Source: Wolfiporia cocos (taxonomy: Eukaryota > Basidiomycota > Agaricomycetes > Polyporales > Phaeolaceae). Taken from it: a DNA stretch of 64,000 bases. The notes under the pieces are model-generated. The model did not search any database and was not told the DNA's origin. It saw only the letters and a program-made list of their open reading frames with translations. Numbering within the stretch: position 1 is the stretch's first letter; each line of letters begins with the position of its first letter. This document shows positions 1 to 13,151 of the stretch, piece by piece. The position numbers and the translations under genes were made by a program. The stretch covers positions 1 to 64,000 of the forward strand of contig JACCLO010000040.1 in NCBI GenBank assembly GCA_029448655.1. The letters are read 5' to 3'.

Positions 1-769
1 ATGAGGCAGGGCGTGCAAAGCCAGGAAAATATGGGACGAGCGTAGCGATCCAGCGAAAAGGAAAAGGCGCGAGACCGAGGGCGACGACAAATGACGGCGG
101 GTTTGAGTCCCCGCATGCGATCGATCGACGAGCGGTGCCGAATCTCGGGACATCCTAATAAGGGATCTCAATTGTGCGTACAGGGCAGGTCTGAAACGAA
201 TACAATACGAGACTCGAGCAACGGGAGGACGTACAGGATTGTGAAAGTTAGTTACATGTGTTATCACGCCCACACCGTCCGCCCTATGCCTTAATTACTG
301 CGTCTGTGTCCATCTTGTCTTCATCCCGCCGCGGTGACAGCGTTGCGGTGCTCGCTCCTCTCGACGTGGTCCCGCTGAACACGAAGCAGCACGCGGCGCT
401 ATCGGGCTGGGACACGCTCCGTGGCCCACGGCGCGTGCTCTACGCCTTGCAGTCAGGTGTCCTGCGTCCCGTTTGCCGCGATCGGTCCCGCATATATAGT
501 AACTCTTCATATGCACTCGCACTCACCCCCTGGAAGCATCCCTCGCACACGTAGTCTCGCCGACCGTCACGACGCTGCCCGCGATACACCTCTCCACGTC
601 CTTCCCCTGCGCCCGGGCGCCACACGACGCAAACGGGCAGGCAGACTGGGAGGAGGACGTATCTGCGCTCTTTCAGTAGGCTGGAATGGCATGCCTACAC
701 GCACAGCGGTGAGCTGCGCCATCTCCCTTTCACACGCCGATCTCACCTCACTCACTCGGCCGCGGCAGG
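1..769. other. No supported gene
   Basis: I see no convincing coding exon here. Short open frames exist on both strands, but none shows a protein-like stretch I would defend. The last 100 bases may hold the 5' part of the gene that follows, because a protein-like frame becomes readable at about 770. Confidence 0.4.
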
Positions 770-2363
770 CCGCACGCTGGCGACGCTACCGACCCTTACG
801 TTGCCGTCTACGCGCCGCCCGCGCCGGCGTCCGTCGCAGACGCGGTGCACGTCCGGTGGACCGGCCTCCTCCACACGCCGTTTGTGACTGACGTCGCGAC
901 CGCGCTCATGTTCATCCCCTTCCCTTCCAATCCCTGCCCTCTCATAGCGGCTCGGTGCTGATTTATTGATATGGTAACTCCGGGCGCCGGGCGCCGGCCA
1001 CACTTGCTGCTGTGACCGTGCACGGCGTCCCGACTGTGCCTGCGGCGTATGTTCATGCTGATACTAAGAGGACGGTGCCGCTCGCGCCGTGGGCGGGGTC
1101 AGAGGACACGTGATGCTTGCTCCTTGGGAGGAACGAGGAGGGCCGGGAGGAGGAGGACGTGTGGACGCTGGCGGAGACTAGTGTGGGAAAATGGGACGAG
1201 CTGGTGGGTGGGTGATCGAATCCTCCTCCGAACCCCGGCCATAGGTTTCGACACTGATCGCAATATTGGTCTCCCACTCGAAGCTCAAGCGCTCACTATC
1301 CTCGCCAATCGAGACGTCATCCTCGAAGACTTCGAGCAGGTGCGGCACTATTTCACGACGCCCCAGCTTCGCAGGTACCTCCTCTTCGATCAAATGCTTC
1401 GCGCCGGTCCGATCGACCTCGGGGAGTTCGCGCTGCCGGGTGGCTACGAAGCTTTACGGTCGCTATGGGCAGAGGATCTACGGTGCCCTCACCAGTTCTC
1501 GGAGTATGACTCCACTGCCAACACGACGATCGTTCACGGGCAGCCACTTCCCCCTGGGTTCTTCGATCCGCCGACTACCCCTCACGCCGAGGACAGGGAC
1601 GCACTCACACCAGTGCAGATCGCTACGTGTGCCGGGCCAGCTGTGTTGATTTCTTTTGCACACTCGTCTCGTTGCTGTCAGAGCTGAAAATAACAACGAT
1701 TCTCGGAGACCGGCTCGACCCTTCGAGCATCAAGGCTGGTAAGACAACTCCAGGCTCCGACGGCAAAGAAGAGCGTGTTGTTCGAACACTTGGCAGGCGC
1801 GAGATCAGCGCCGAGCTCATTGTACGCATCCTCACTTTTTTGAGAATCAGCATCATGTACTCATGCTATTTTAAGCTACTTTGCACTGGTCAGAAATCTA
1901 TTACCGATCTTGTCGCACGGGCAATTTCAGATGCAGTTATACTCGATGGATCGAAGAAAGACTCATACGTGTCAAGCGAACAATGCAGGTCGCTGTCCCA
2001 AGTAATCCCGCTGCGCCCGACATGCTAGTAGATTCTGCCACGGAGGGTGGTGATGAACATTTGCACGTACCACATCCGCACTTATTCGCTAGGGATCAAG
2101 CAGACTCGTCAAACGACGACTTCGAGCAATTTACGCCTGGCCCTCCGATGATCAAGACTACGCTCTGTCTCGTGAGCAACCCCCCCTCCCTCCTTTCCTA
2201 GTTGCTGTTTGGTGCCTCATAAGACTTCATTTATAGACTAAACAGCTATATGAGGTTGACGGAGAAGTGGGCGCGAAGATGGATGGGATGCCGGACTTGG
2301 AGGCGCATCGGATGTGGCAGTTCTATGGCGTTGAGACCGACGGAGACAAGATGTATGAGTGAT
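770..2363 (+). CDS. Unrecognised multi-exon host gene (approximate limits)
   Basis: Several protein-like segments on the plus strand fit one spliced gene. Segments lie at about 780-905 (reads DPYVAVYAPPAP...VRWTGLLHTPF), about 1000-1110, about 1150-1198, then a clear exon from about 1237 to 1660 (FDTDRNIGLPLEAQALTILANRD... to TPVQIAT). Further segments cover 1680-1840, 1900-2175 and 2236-2363, ending in a TGA after the residues DGDKMYE. The 2176-2235 stretch looks like an intron (GTGAGC donor). Near 1965-1985 the reading frame changes without a good splice site, so there is either a one-base sequence error or a mutation. I do not recognise the family; no transmembrane segment or signal peptide is visible in the parts read. 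The true start is unknown. Confidence 0.4.
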
Positions 2364-2732
2364 TGGCTCTCGTATGCATTGTTCGGACATTCTTGTCACT
2401 CTACGCCAGCTTTGGTTATGCTTCTTTCTTGTCTTGTACCATTATCGCATACCTCGCCCTGAAGACAAACGAGCGGCAAGGGTGGCTACTTTCTGCTAAT
2501 GAGAAATATCATATACCATACATATACCAGCTATGTTTGAAGCGTCCGCAGAAGCACAAGCTTGTATTCTGGACAACGTCGGCTCGAATCGGCGTCTTAA
2601 TTCAGAGATGTCTAGTAGCGCGTGCGTTGCGTCGCGTCACGTATTTGTGATGGATGTGACACTACGCGTTTCCGCGTCGCGCCTTGTTCTTGACAGCCAT
2701 ACTAGTTACTCCTTGTACACCCACCACTTGAA

Positions 2733-5700
2733 ATGTCTGCCTCCGATTCTCCTTTCAAATTGCTGCAGCAGACTATCTCAAAATCTCGCGCCAAGAATAG
2801 CAAAAGTCTAGCAGAGGCCCTCGAGAAGGTGTCCTCCCACCTCGTCTTACTCGTAAGGCAGCTATTTGGGGCTCAGTGGATGTCTGTTCATCATCATATA
2901 GAATTTATCCACGATATCCGAGCAAGCATCCAAAGTGTTATCTCAGTGTCTGCGCAGGCCCCTTCTTCCCATATACTCTGCTTTTCCGCAGCCTGCCCTT
3001 GAAGCCGCTGCCGCGATTTTCTACAAGGTCTATCACGAGAAGGTTCTCCCAACTCTTAGAAAGCAGCAGAATGAGCAACAGGGGTTATGGGAAGGAGTGC
3101 TCAACTCTCTCTTGTCCGGTGTTCTCGTATGCTTTAGTTCGATGTTTACGCTTTGTCCGGGAAGCTGACTATGTCCAGGATTTTCTCGATGAAAGTGAAA
3201 ACGGTAATCTCCATCCCCATTCCCTTCTTCAGATGGGCTCATGGGTGCGCTAGACAAAGGCAAAAGTAGCAAAGCAAAGGACGTCATAGCAGCCACGCTT
3301 TTTCCCAATCTATGCGACATATGTTTCTCACCAACTGCTCCGATGATAAGTACTGGTTTACGATGCACTGTACGGTCTCTTACACCTTTATTTATGCGCC
3401 AAACTTACACTCATTTCGACATTACCAGGCATATACTCTTCTCGCCGATTCTGCTGCGATGCATCACGCCAATCAACACACGCTTCGTGACGACCAAATC
3501 CTTGGAGGGTGAGCCTGATTCCATTTTACCTTACTATGCCGCATACCATTTCTTGTGCGTAGTCGTCGCCTCGGAGCCACCATCTGGCGCACCAAAGGTA
3601 AGCTCTCTCGAAGCAGCGTCATGTCAGATTCCGATACCATGATCCAGATTTCCTTCCTCTGGAGAGCTTGTTGACGCTATTTGCGCGTCTATTGCCTTCA
3701 ACGAAGGGGGCTGCCTCCGGTCGCGCAAACCGTACTGCATTCATCCAGTCTGTGTTCAGCAAGTCGTCTCCCCCGGAAACCACCAGCATCGGACAAAAAG
3801 GTCACGGGGCTGCTTGAGAACGTGCCCTCGGAGGACTGGGACGTGACCTCACGGAAGATTGCCGAAGCACTGGCTGCTGGCGACCGGACTTTGTGAGTAA
3901 CTTAAGCTGCCGTATTATCACGCTGACCGGCGCCATATAGCCCGCAGCCTTTTGCGATAGAAGAAGTCTGTGCCTGTGGGCAAACACAACGATGCGATAG
4001 GCTATATGTCGATCCCAAGGCAATACTCGTGAACATGCTCATAGAAGTGTGCCTTTTGACCTTATTCGATGTCCGTCATACGGCGAGCTGATTATATGTT
4101 CATACATCGATACAGGATAACCAATATGAATCCCTGACAATCTCATACACTTCCATACACAAAATAGATATCCTGCGCGAGCGTTCTGGCGAGGAGAGGG
4201 TCGGCGCGCAGGTGCAAATTGTCATGTGCAGTCCTCCTATTCTCGGAGGAGAACCGATAACCTCTGGCATAGACGAAAGCGGCCCAGTTGTAACGTTTAC
4301 TCTTACGAGCGGCGATCTGGACAGATTCGCAAATGCGTTGCGCGACAGAGGTCAAGTAAGAAAGCGTAGCTTATACTTTCTATCTGGTTTGCGAGTGCTG
4401 ACACGGTATCGTAATGCAGGGACAGAAGTATAGAGAGATACTCCCACCGAAGCTATCACTAGCGACGTCGCCACTGGTTTTAGATTTTGACACCCAGGGC
4501 AAGCCGATGAAACAACTAAGCCAATCCGAGGTGCGCTAAATTGATCGCATTCTTCCATGACTGATCTCCACTCACTAGAGGATTGAGAAAGTCCAACAAT
4601 GTGAGTATCACACAATCCATAGCATCCGCGCTCATCAACACTGTCAACTTTCCGCTAGTCTACAATACCAACCAAAGCAGTGACGAACTCAGCTGCGGAT
4701 CAGACCTTGATAACGCGACTAGTTCGAGATCTTCTGCTATCGACGAACGTCAGTCTATGAAATCTACGCCCCATATGCGTTCGAAAAATGTCCGAAGAGA
4801 AGCCTTTGGCGCAAGCGATGAGGAACTATGTGATCCATCTGACGTCGACTCGGTTCTGCTGGCCCCGCCTCAACGTAGGCAACGGTCGGAAGGCCCTAGA
4901 GTAATCTCCACTAGGTCAGCCAAATCGTCCGAATCCCGACTTGCCGGGAAAACCCGCAAGTCGACCAATAACTCTGTTGCCGCCAAGGCCTACAAGAGAA
5001 AGCGAGATTCTACTGAGTGCAGCGAAGACGGTCCTAACTCAGATAAGCTGGCAGAGGACGCTGTTGCCAATAAACGATCCAAGACTTCCCCGACAGGTCG
5101 TAGCGCTCTTTGCACACCAGATCCTCCAGAGCGCACGGAATCTCAGGTGCTTCAGCCTCGTTCTACAGCGGCGACTAGGGCAACCAACAGATATCACGGC
5201 GAAAAGGAGAAAATATGTTCTCCTACCTCATGCTCCCACATGATTGACTATGGTGCTCTACCCGAATCCGATCCATTTTCGTCTACTCGGAACACGTTGT
5301 CTCCTCTCACAGCTTTGTTTGCTCGTCGCAAGAAGGCCGACAATAAGCCTGCCCTGGAAAGCAAAGCCCCTCAGTCGAGCACGACCAAAGGTAGACCTCA
5401 TAAAGCAAAGCTCTGGAAGACAAAACCGTCTCCGCCGGGCCCTATCATCTACCAGGGAGCCTCGGACGACGATCCGTTATGTGACAGGCATGAGCTATCT
5501 GACACGTTCGTCGAGGACGAACCTGTCGAAGAGACTAAGGAAAATCAATCGGAAGTAAAAATCAAGACACACGCAAAGCATGTGGTCCCTGCTCTCGCAG
5601 CCAGTGCTTCGACAACGGACAAAAGGGTATGTTTGTTCTCTTGCGTTCTCGTGATTGATGAGAAAGCCATATCATGGTCGTGGACTACAGAGGGTCGAAA

Positions 5701-7117
5701 TGTCGAACCCTGCCTTGCAAGAGAAAGCTCACCCATTGTCAGGTTCTACCAACATTGCTAAGGCGCGTGTACCGTGACACTTTCTACGCCATACGCTAAT
5801 ACTAAAACAGTCCACAAGCAAAAAGAGAAAGATTGCGCCATGGGCCAACCTCACTTCTGAAGCCCCTCACAGATCTGCGACTGTAGACAACAGTACGAGC
5901 GGAGTTCCTGGTGTTCACCATGAAGAAACCATACAGCCTACACTGAATACTTTGGGATGCACATCTCTGTCCAAGAAGTCTATGTCATCATCCGCATCTG
6001 AAAGCCTCTTGACGGGATCTGGTAATGTTCATACAGGGCCTCTGCCTGAGGAGCCAGCCACCGCTGAAGATTCTATGTCAGACATCTCCGAAGTTGCCAA
6101 CAAGGCGATACATGCGACCATAGCAGATTCCATGCTCGGAACGAATACCACACCAAGATCCGATCGTATACATTCTCCTGCTCCTCTCGTCATTCCCTCT
6201 CCGGAAAAGCTTGAGCAAACTGATTTTGAGTTGACGGAGGTAACATCTACCCCAATTGGCAAGGTTGTTGAGGTCGATGATTGTGCAGGAGACTCTGTCT
6301 CCACGAGAAAGACCCATCCTAGACATTCCGTTACCTTCGCGCCAGTCGTGGAAGAATGCGAACCGTTGCCGGAGTTGAACTTTGAGATTGGTTCTCGGAG
6401 TCAGCCCACATCGCTGAGCCCATACAAGCGAGAGAGGGCTACTGGTAAACTTATCCATAGATACAACGGCGCACTTCTGACTTTTGTTGTTAGTGTCACT
6501 GGGACTGCTGCTGCAGGATATTGAACACGAGCCTTTCATAGGGCGACGTGAACGTGGCTCATTCCGGAAAACAAATATAACGGGTGCTGGGAACCGCTCG
6601 CGGTGCAAGGAAGCCACTGCAAATGTCCAAGACATCGAAGATGTTCTGCGGGAGTTGCATCAGGTGCCGTAGAAGCTGCTAAGGATATTGCGGTATGCTG
6701 AGTATGTGCTCGACCCTCGCAGGCTATTTTCGGCAAGATCACGGATCGCTTTGACAGCGTACGTGAAGAAGTGCACATTGATCGGAGTGCAATCCTCCGG
6801 GAGGCAGCGCAGGATCCTATGCACATGCGTGCGGATAGGTGTGTGCTGACTGCCCATACATACTTCGCATTCTTGCGGACCTGCTGATCCCTGTGAACGG
6901 CCACTGCAGTGTCGCCCACTTCAACCGCCTTATCGACCTCGAGGCCGAATATGCGTCCTCTGGGCGTGCTGTCATTGACAGTTTGGAAGAGTTGCTTCGC
7001 GCAAATGAAGGGATATGCTGCAAAATAGAAGAGACGATAAAGAGCATCGATCGTACAACACTCGTTGGAAGGATGCCGGTGGTCCTAGTGGAAATTCCCG
7101 CGAGCCTGAGACAGTGA
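2733..7117 (+). CDS. Coiled-coil, S/T/K-rich protein, possibly Red1/SYCP2-like meiotic axis protein
   Basis: A long gene of at least a dozen exons with short introns. Examples are 2853-2901, 2935-2991, 3127-3178, 3893-3940, an intron ending just before GATAACC at about 4116, and one from 6445 to about 6516. I chose the ATG at 2733 (MSASDSPFKLLQQ) because the frame is open from there. The N-terminal part is helical and repeat-like (ALEAAAAIFYKVYHEK, GVLDFLDE, ATLFPNLCDICF). A compact beta-rich segment follows (about 3941-4530). Then comes a long low-complexity, Lys/Ser/Thr/Pro-rich nuclear-type region (4600-6440), and finally a C-terminal coiled coil (about 6560-7080) ending in TGA at 7115-7117. 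That order (helical N-part, PH-like domain, disordered middle, coiled-coil end) resembles Red1/SYCP2 axis proteins, but no signature residue proves it. Near 3775 the frame shifts by one base next to a run of five C, probably a sequence error. Gene reality is well supported; function is not. Confidence 0.55.
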
Positions 7118-8362
7118 AAGGAATACAACCATGTTATAGTAGAGAACGCGGTGAGTTCGCTCGATATCACAAACGCTCTAGTACAAATCATTGCATGTTG
7201 ATCATCACATGCAGCTGTAGCATGAAACAGGAAACAAGACACAGCTGTATACAAGCGATCGGTCCACGCACGCCTCAGAAGGGATAGTGTTAGTTTACAT
7301 GACCATTGCAAGCGGAAGGTGATATGTGCAATGCATGTAACTCTCACCTAACTACCGTCATCCGGCATTCGATACTCAAATAACTTGTTGTTCTAACAAT
7401 GGTATGCCAATAACCCCGTGCAAAACCACCTAGCATTCCAACGCAGCATGAGGAAGCTAAAGTATTCGCCGTGACACCTCGCTACCCAGCTTCCTTTGTT
7501 CATACCGTCTCGATACAGAGCACCTTGTGTTATGCATCCATCGGGCTCATCTCGACCACTGTTGGGGCGCGGCCACTCCTCGCCGGTGTGGCACCCTTCT
7601 CTTCCCATCCCGCGCGCCACACTATCTTCCATTTTCCACACTCTCGTTGAATGGTTACTTCTTCCATCATTGCCGAACACGCTCTCTGACACCCGTAACA
7701 TAAGTTTATATCCAATGACGGCGACAGCCTGAGACATTGTTTCACGGCATTGCGGCGGGTCTCTTGGCACGGAAAGATTAGGTTTACTTCTCAATAAAAT
7801 CGGCTATGAGCACAGCTGTGCACGCATCAAAGCACGCATTGGTGAGCCGATTTGCTATCGACCTCCGCCATTATGTGGGCTGGAACTGCATCAGAATGGT
7901 GCCTGTGCGCAGCACACATGAAAGCGTGAAGGGGACTTGCTAGGTGCACCATTCACGAAGGGTTCACGAGCCTAGACGATCATTGCGAGATGAACGGGCG
8001 TGGTGTCTCACTGTGCCTTGCGAACAAGTGCCTCGCTAGTGCAGATGCATTTGGGTGACGGGGATCGCGAGATGAACGGACTTCTCACTCTGAGTGCGAG
8101 TCGACTTCGTGATCGCGTACTAGCTTGCCGTGAATTGGAAGGGATTAATATGGATCGTAAACGCCCAGCGCCACCGATGCCGCGAGTCGGCACACTGGTT
8201 TGTCAGCATGGGACCCTGGACACCATGCATATATGGTCACCGGAGCACTGGTTGCCGTCCAGTGCAGCGTGGTGACTCTTGCTTACTGATAGGTAGACTC
8301 GCATCTCTCCTATTGACTGCCACCACCACAGCCCTCCCCCTCCCAAGCCCAAGCACGGTGTC
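7118..8362. other. Intergenic region
   Basis: About 1.2 kb between two plus-strand genes. Open frames here on either strand are short and not protein-like. A pyrimidine-rich stretch with several CACCACCA-type runs just before 8363 is compatible with a fungal core promoter for the next gene, but I see no clear TATA box. Confidence 0.4.
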
Positions 8363-11029
8363 ATGTCATCGGGTTTGAAACGTCCCAGTGACACCCCATC
8401 ATCACCACGCAAGAAGCCGCGTCCTCAATACAAAACTCTAAAGAGCTTAGTCGAGGAGGCAGCCAAAAAGGTCAACCGCTTGATTGAACATGTAAAAAAA
8501 GAGATATTGCCGCTTCTGCAGGAGGAGGGTCTTGGTACAGTTGGTGCTAAGCTCGCTATGAGTATTATGGGACTTGTGGTCAGTGCAGCTTCTGCTCCTG
8601 GAGAGAAGGAGTTGGGTGAAATGCAGTACTTGGAAGTACATATCAACATCCCAGATGATTACCCAGATATGGCAAGTAGGCTTGCTATCTATTCCTGACG
8701 TCCCTAGTCCCAAGCTGACATGCACTCAAAAGAGTTACAACTGAATGATTTGAATACACAATATGCGAACCTTGCCTTTTATTTCAGGGTACTGCTCAAC
8801 TCCCTCCCTGCACCATCAGAATTTGCCAAGACGGACGTGTGGGCAGACGTACAAAGAACCCGCGCAGCCATCTTATGTATGCGTCCCGTTGAAAAGAGCG
8901 GTGTGCCGATATGCACGCTCCACGATGTCTTTCGTCTTTTCCGAATTCGACTTGGCACAGACCTTTCTTCAGCCACCGATGACCCTATCGCGGTTGCCTC
9001 CATCCGTGCTGCCGCCTTATTGTGCAACGAGATGGGAAACCCGTTCGACGATGAGAACGCACGCACAGCGAAATTTAACGAATGTGTTCAAGGACTGCTC
9101 CCTAACTTTAGGCTCAACCACAAATTTTTTCCCAAACTCGACCGTGCCGTATGCAAACCGGATGCAACGTTGTTCATGGACGAGGAGGAGATCTTCCCAG
9201 TTTGCCTGCGTGAGGACAAGCGTGAGGCGGGCGAAACTGACACAGACTAGACTGTGGGACTCACACTATAACCTTATAGACGACTTGAAGATGTTGCAGA
9301 AGGTTGGTGAGGAGGCTAGTGGGCGCAAGCAGAGATGGTATGTAACTGTGCGAATGCAGAGAACAAATCTAAGGCTTATCCGCAGTGATAGCCCTACTTA
9401 TATACATGTTTTGTTTGGTTACCGGTAAGGGAGCCAAACATGAAGGTGGTCTGTGCGCAGACATAACTAATATGGTTTAGTCGTAAACTACCATAGACCA
9501 TGTGCGCCGGTAATGGCCGCACCAGTAAGATCGTTTGTTTGGACCGTAGGTCCATGTTGTGGAAGTGGCTGTAGCTACGTTAGTAAGCCATGCATGTGAT
9601 TATTATATTCCGGGATCGGGATATGAGTAATCGTAAGGTCATTGGCATGTGATAACGAGCGGGCCGCTTATCCAATTGTACTGACATAGCCCGGTATCGG
9701 GATATGAGTAAGGCGCGTGACACCGGAGGTTAGTCCGCTGAGTCATTGACGCGTACAAGCGTGTTATGTACGTGTTGTTATGACAAGTGGACGTATACCG
9801 CGTTGTGTACGTGTTGTTTGGTTGCGTGTACGTGTAGACGGGCGCTTAGCAGCGTAAATGTCTACAAGGTTGTAGAAATACCAGATAAATAGGTAAAAAT
9901 ACGGGAAAAATAGTGGCATGTCCCAAATCTGTGACAGAAACTGGCTATGACGTCTACATGCAAGTGGCGCACGACTACTCGATTGTGGTCAAAACTCTTC
10001 GATGTGCATGAAGGCGGGTGCACCAATGTTTCTCCCATGCTTGTTGGGTATGTACTTTGAACCAAACATACATGTTCTTGGGCGCCCTTATGATTATCAC
10101 ACAGGACCCCATCTGTCCATGCAGGGCGGTTTTTATGATGGAGAGGATTACATAGTGGAACCACTAAGTGCAATGTATTGTATGCTACCAGACGTCACCA
10201 AAGAGCGACAGAATCAGCTCGCACGGTTGCTGTATGCGCTCGCTAAAGGAGTAGAGGAGCTGAAGGAGTACGTTGCCCAACACAATAATGCCACTGTGGG
10301 ATCAGGTTAATGTCGTCCTACAGGCTGGCTTCATCAACCGCTGAACCACCCTCATTCCCTTGTGGCACCCCTCAAATCTACTCATCCTGCACGCTGTATG
10401 CCGACACCGCTGCCGACACCGCTGCCGACAAACCAAGCACTGGGACCCTCACATTCAAGAAGCCTCTTGTCGTCGATCTCAACAACCGAGTGCTGTTCAC
10501 AGCAACGTTGTCGACGACCTCTGCACGGGAGAAGTTGCCGGAGCAGACACCTGTGGTTGTCAAGCTTGTCAGCGGTTCCTATGGCGAAGACATACATCGA
10601 CTTCTGGCGAAGGAAGGCCTCGTGCCTACCCTCCATGGGTGTGTCTGCTTGGAAGGTGCTCCTGTTGCCTACATCATGGACCACTTGGATGGGGATTGGA
10701 AGCGCTTACACGACCTCTTACGTGATTTAACCCCTCTGTGCCGTAAGGCTATACGGGAATCATTGGAGAATGTTCTGAAATTGCTCAAGAAAAAGGGCTT
10801 CGTACACGGCGACCTTAGGTCGAGCAATATCATGGCGCGGATCGTTGACGAAGAAAAAGCGGAGATCAAGGTTGTCGACTTTGATTGGGCGGGCAAAGCC
10901 AGTCAGGTATTCTACCCTGCGATGCGCAACGAGTCCATCGGTTGGCCTGGTCGGCCCTGTGGTCCAATTGAAGCTGAGGATGACCGCGAACTGCTTGATT
11001 CGTGGTGGCCACGAGAAACCCATGTCTGA
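8363..11029 (+). pseudogene. Fungal protein-kinase-like gene, disrupted by an LTR
   Basis: The first exon starts at ATG 8363 (MSSGLKRPSDTP, basic N-terminus). A 57-nt intron at 8676-8732 (GTAGGC...AAAAG) joins in frame to 8733. The coding frame (AKLQLNDLNTQYANLAFYFRVLLNSLPAP...) runs to 9237, where a 699-bp solo LTR interrupts it. It resumes at 9942 (GYDVYMQVAHDYSIVV), shifts one frame near 9995, has a second 57-nt intron (10048-10104) and ends in the kinase lobe. The last segment holds VVVKLV (putative ATP-Lys strand), HGDLRSSNIM at about 10805 (catalytic His-Gly-Asp...Asn) and DFDWAG at about 10877 (the metal-binding DFG-like motif), then the SIGWPGRPCGPI element typical of expanded basidiomycete kinase-like families. 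Two frame changes besides the LTR suggest a decayed copy, though sequence errors are possible. Family placement is from motifs; substrate unknown. Confidence 0.7.
9238..9936 (-). mobile_element. Solo LTR inside the kinase-like gene
   Basis: The 699-bp sequence runs from TGACACAG to CTGTGACA and is flanked by a perfect 5-bp duplication, GAAAC, at 9233-9237 and 9937-9941. On the minus strand it begins TGTCACAGATTTGGGACATG and is similar to the LTR start at 26279 on the plus strand. It is absent from the reading frame once one GAAAC copy is kept. The element body is gone, as expected after LTR-LTR recombination. Confidence 0.9.
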
Positions 11030-12016
11030 TCGTTGTTTCAAAGAATGCTTCACTCCTCCTTCTCTCGCTACATTTGTATGTAGTTTCCATTCTCGATGTG
11101 ACTATACCAGCAATGCATACAACCAAAAATACTACGGCTGATCATGGTTTCGGTGATTTGCAAGCGATGCATTGTTGCGCGCTGGACACCATGCAGACAG
11201 TCTGAAGTCGCATACGGAGGCATCAGATCAGCCACAGCCCAGTTAAATTAAATCCAGACACTGGCGGTGGTCCGTGCTTTCCTTTTTTTGCATTAGACAT
11301 GTATGACTCCCTTGCACCTGTTTTGAATTATGTACCTTTGTCGTGATTATATGGGCAGCAACACTTGCAGATGTTCGATGGTGCAACAAGCTGCAAGGCC
11401 AGATTGTAATATTGCACATTGAAATCTGACGCTGTGTGCTGCATCGAAAGGCGGTATACACCGGCTTGAGATCCGAGCAGTCATATGATTGCAACTTGTG
11501 TATCACGATGCAAATACAATCTCGAGCAATATGCCACAGTGGTCAGCGGTATGGATTGCATGACCCCAGCTCACATGTCTCTAAGCATGGTTTTAACGGG
11601 TCACCACAGGTTGATGATTCCTCATATATTGTATGGATATGTTGGCTCTCTGACAATGTCGAGAACGATTTGCATGTGGCTTCGCTCATTCTGCGGTCCA
11701 TTCTTAATATACTTGGCTGTTGCAGATATGGTGACGTGGAAAATGGACGTCTCCCCCAGGTCCTCGCCGTACAGCATCTTAGCCAAAGCATAGTGGGGGA
11801 TATTGTGCTTCTCGAGGTAGGCATTGATCTTGATGTAGTGAACGATTTCATTGATGCATTTGGTCTATATCACGTGCTGGTGTGGACCCAATACAATTCT
11901 CCAGCCGTAATGCAATAACCATTGCACCAAAAGGGCACAATGCCAACTCTGTTGGCATCGGTGGGTCTCAGTACTTAAGCTATTATGGCACATGGTCGTG
12001 ACATGCTCATGACAGT
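11030..12016. other. Region downstream of the kinase-like gene, with one protein-like minus-strand segment
   Basis: Mostly non-coding. On the minus strand at about 11640-11870 a stop-free stretch reads NEIVHYIKINAYLEKHNIPHYALAKMLYGEDLGETSIFHVTI..., which has natural protein composition and may be an exon or relic of an unrecognised gene. It is not joined to the broken gene that ends at 12017 by any splice signal I can see. Nothing else supported. Confidence 0.35.
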
Positions 12017-12288
12017 CTAGCAATACTGCTCCTTGATAATGATGCGTTTGACTTGGTCCGCACCCGTCCGCTCGGCCGACACATCCGTCGCACCAGAGTC
12101 CTCAACGGCCATGGAAGAGCTGTCAGCGTCATCTCCGCGTGCTTGCCCATGCAGTGTGAGACTCAACGTATAGTTGCATGCAGACCCTTTCCTCTTGCAC
12201 CACGATGAGGGAGGAGTACTGTTAGAATCCCCCTGAGTCAGGTGCCAATTCTCAGGCAGCAGACACCAGTAGATCAGCAGCCCCTCCC

Positions 12289-12995
12289 TGTTACGGGTCG
12301 AACACCCGTTCGTATATTCGAGTCGCGAATATAGATCGTTCTTCTGCACGTGGGCGTATAGCCGTATGCAAGGCAAATGCTCGTTAGATGCCTTCAAGTC
12401 CTAGGTGAAGTTCCTAGGAGATCGTATAATATCCAATACGCGTTAGAGGATATAATCTGTTCAGGTGCGAGTCGAATAGAATATAAGACTCGCCTAAGTC
12501 CGAGAAGTCAGTGTGCACTTCGAGGACTTAGTCGTTTGGTTGCTCGAGTGAGAAATACTGAGCGTAGTTTCCTACGTTTGAGAACAAGTATAAGACTTCT
12601 TGTTTATACAACAAGGTCGAGCTGAAGAGCCTTGACAATAAGTACATGAGCTTTTATACTACGCTGGGTTTTAGGGGTCAAGTCCATCCCAGATGCCACC
12701 GCTACTATCTACGCTATAGTATCAAACGTTTGATAAGTATGTAGTGATGTATCCGAAACGATAGATAGGGATGATGGTGGTTGAACACCATCTATAAGCT
12801 AATAAACGATGAAGGTGAAACGGTGGCAGAGTTGGATCTGCCAAAGGTGAAACGCGCCCTACATGCTAATACAACTGGGGATGCGCCCAGTAGAGTCACG
12901 AGTAGCCAGGGGGTTGGTTGCGCAACAAGTCCCTGTATCGTATTCGCCCGGTGGTGAGTTCTGTCGATATTCGAAAAATTAAAATAACCGTAACA
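12289..12995 (-). repeat. 3' LTR of the chromovirus
   Basis: 707 bp, TG...CA ends with inverted TGTTACGG/CCGTAACA. It differs from its partner at 20031-20737 in about five substitutions (for example the CACGTG/CATGTG site near 12350). It provides the polyadenylation side of the element. Confidence 0.95.
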
Positions 12996-13010
12996 TCAGC
13001 CCCTCCCTAG
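12996..13010 (-). other. Polypurine tract
   Basis: On the minus strand the bases immediately before the 3' LTR read AGGGAGGGGCTGA, a purine run ending next to TGTTACGG. This is where plus-strand DNA synthesis would be primed. Confidence 0.75.
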
Positions 13011-13151
13011 GCATTCGTCGGCCTCGACGAATTTTCCAAGTTCCTCTCTTCAGAGTGCCTCGGCGTCCTGTTCATTGTAGATGTCGCCGTTCCCGCTGAG
13101 GGACGGGGTCGTAGGAGTTCGCCATACGAAGTGTTGGCGGCATTCATTCTG

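Noticed and set aside
11436..11918. A 160-residue plus-strand frame
   Set aside because: Its composition is unnatural, and the minus strand of the same region reads more like protein.
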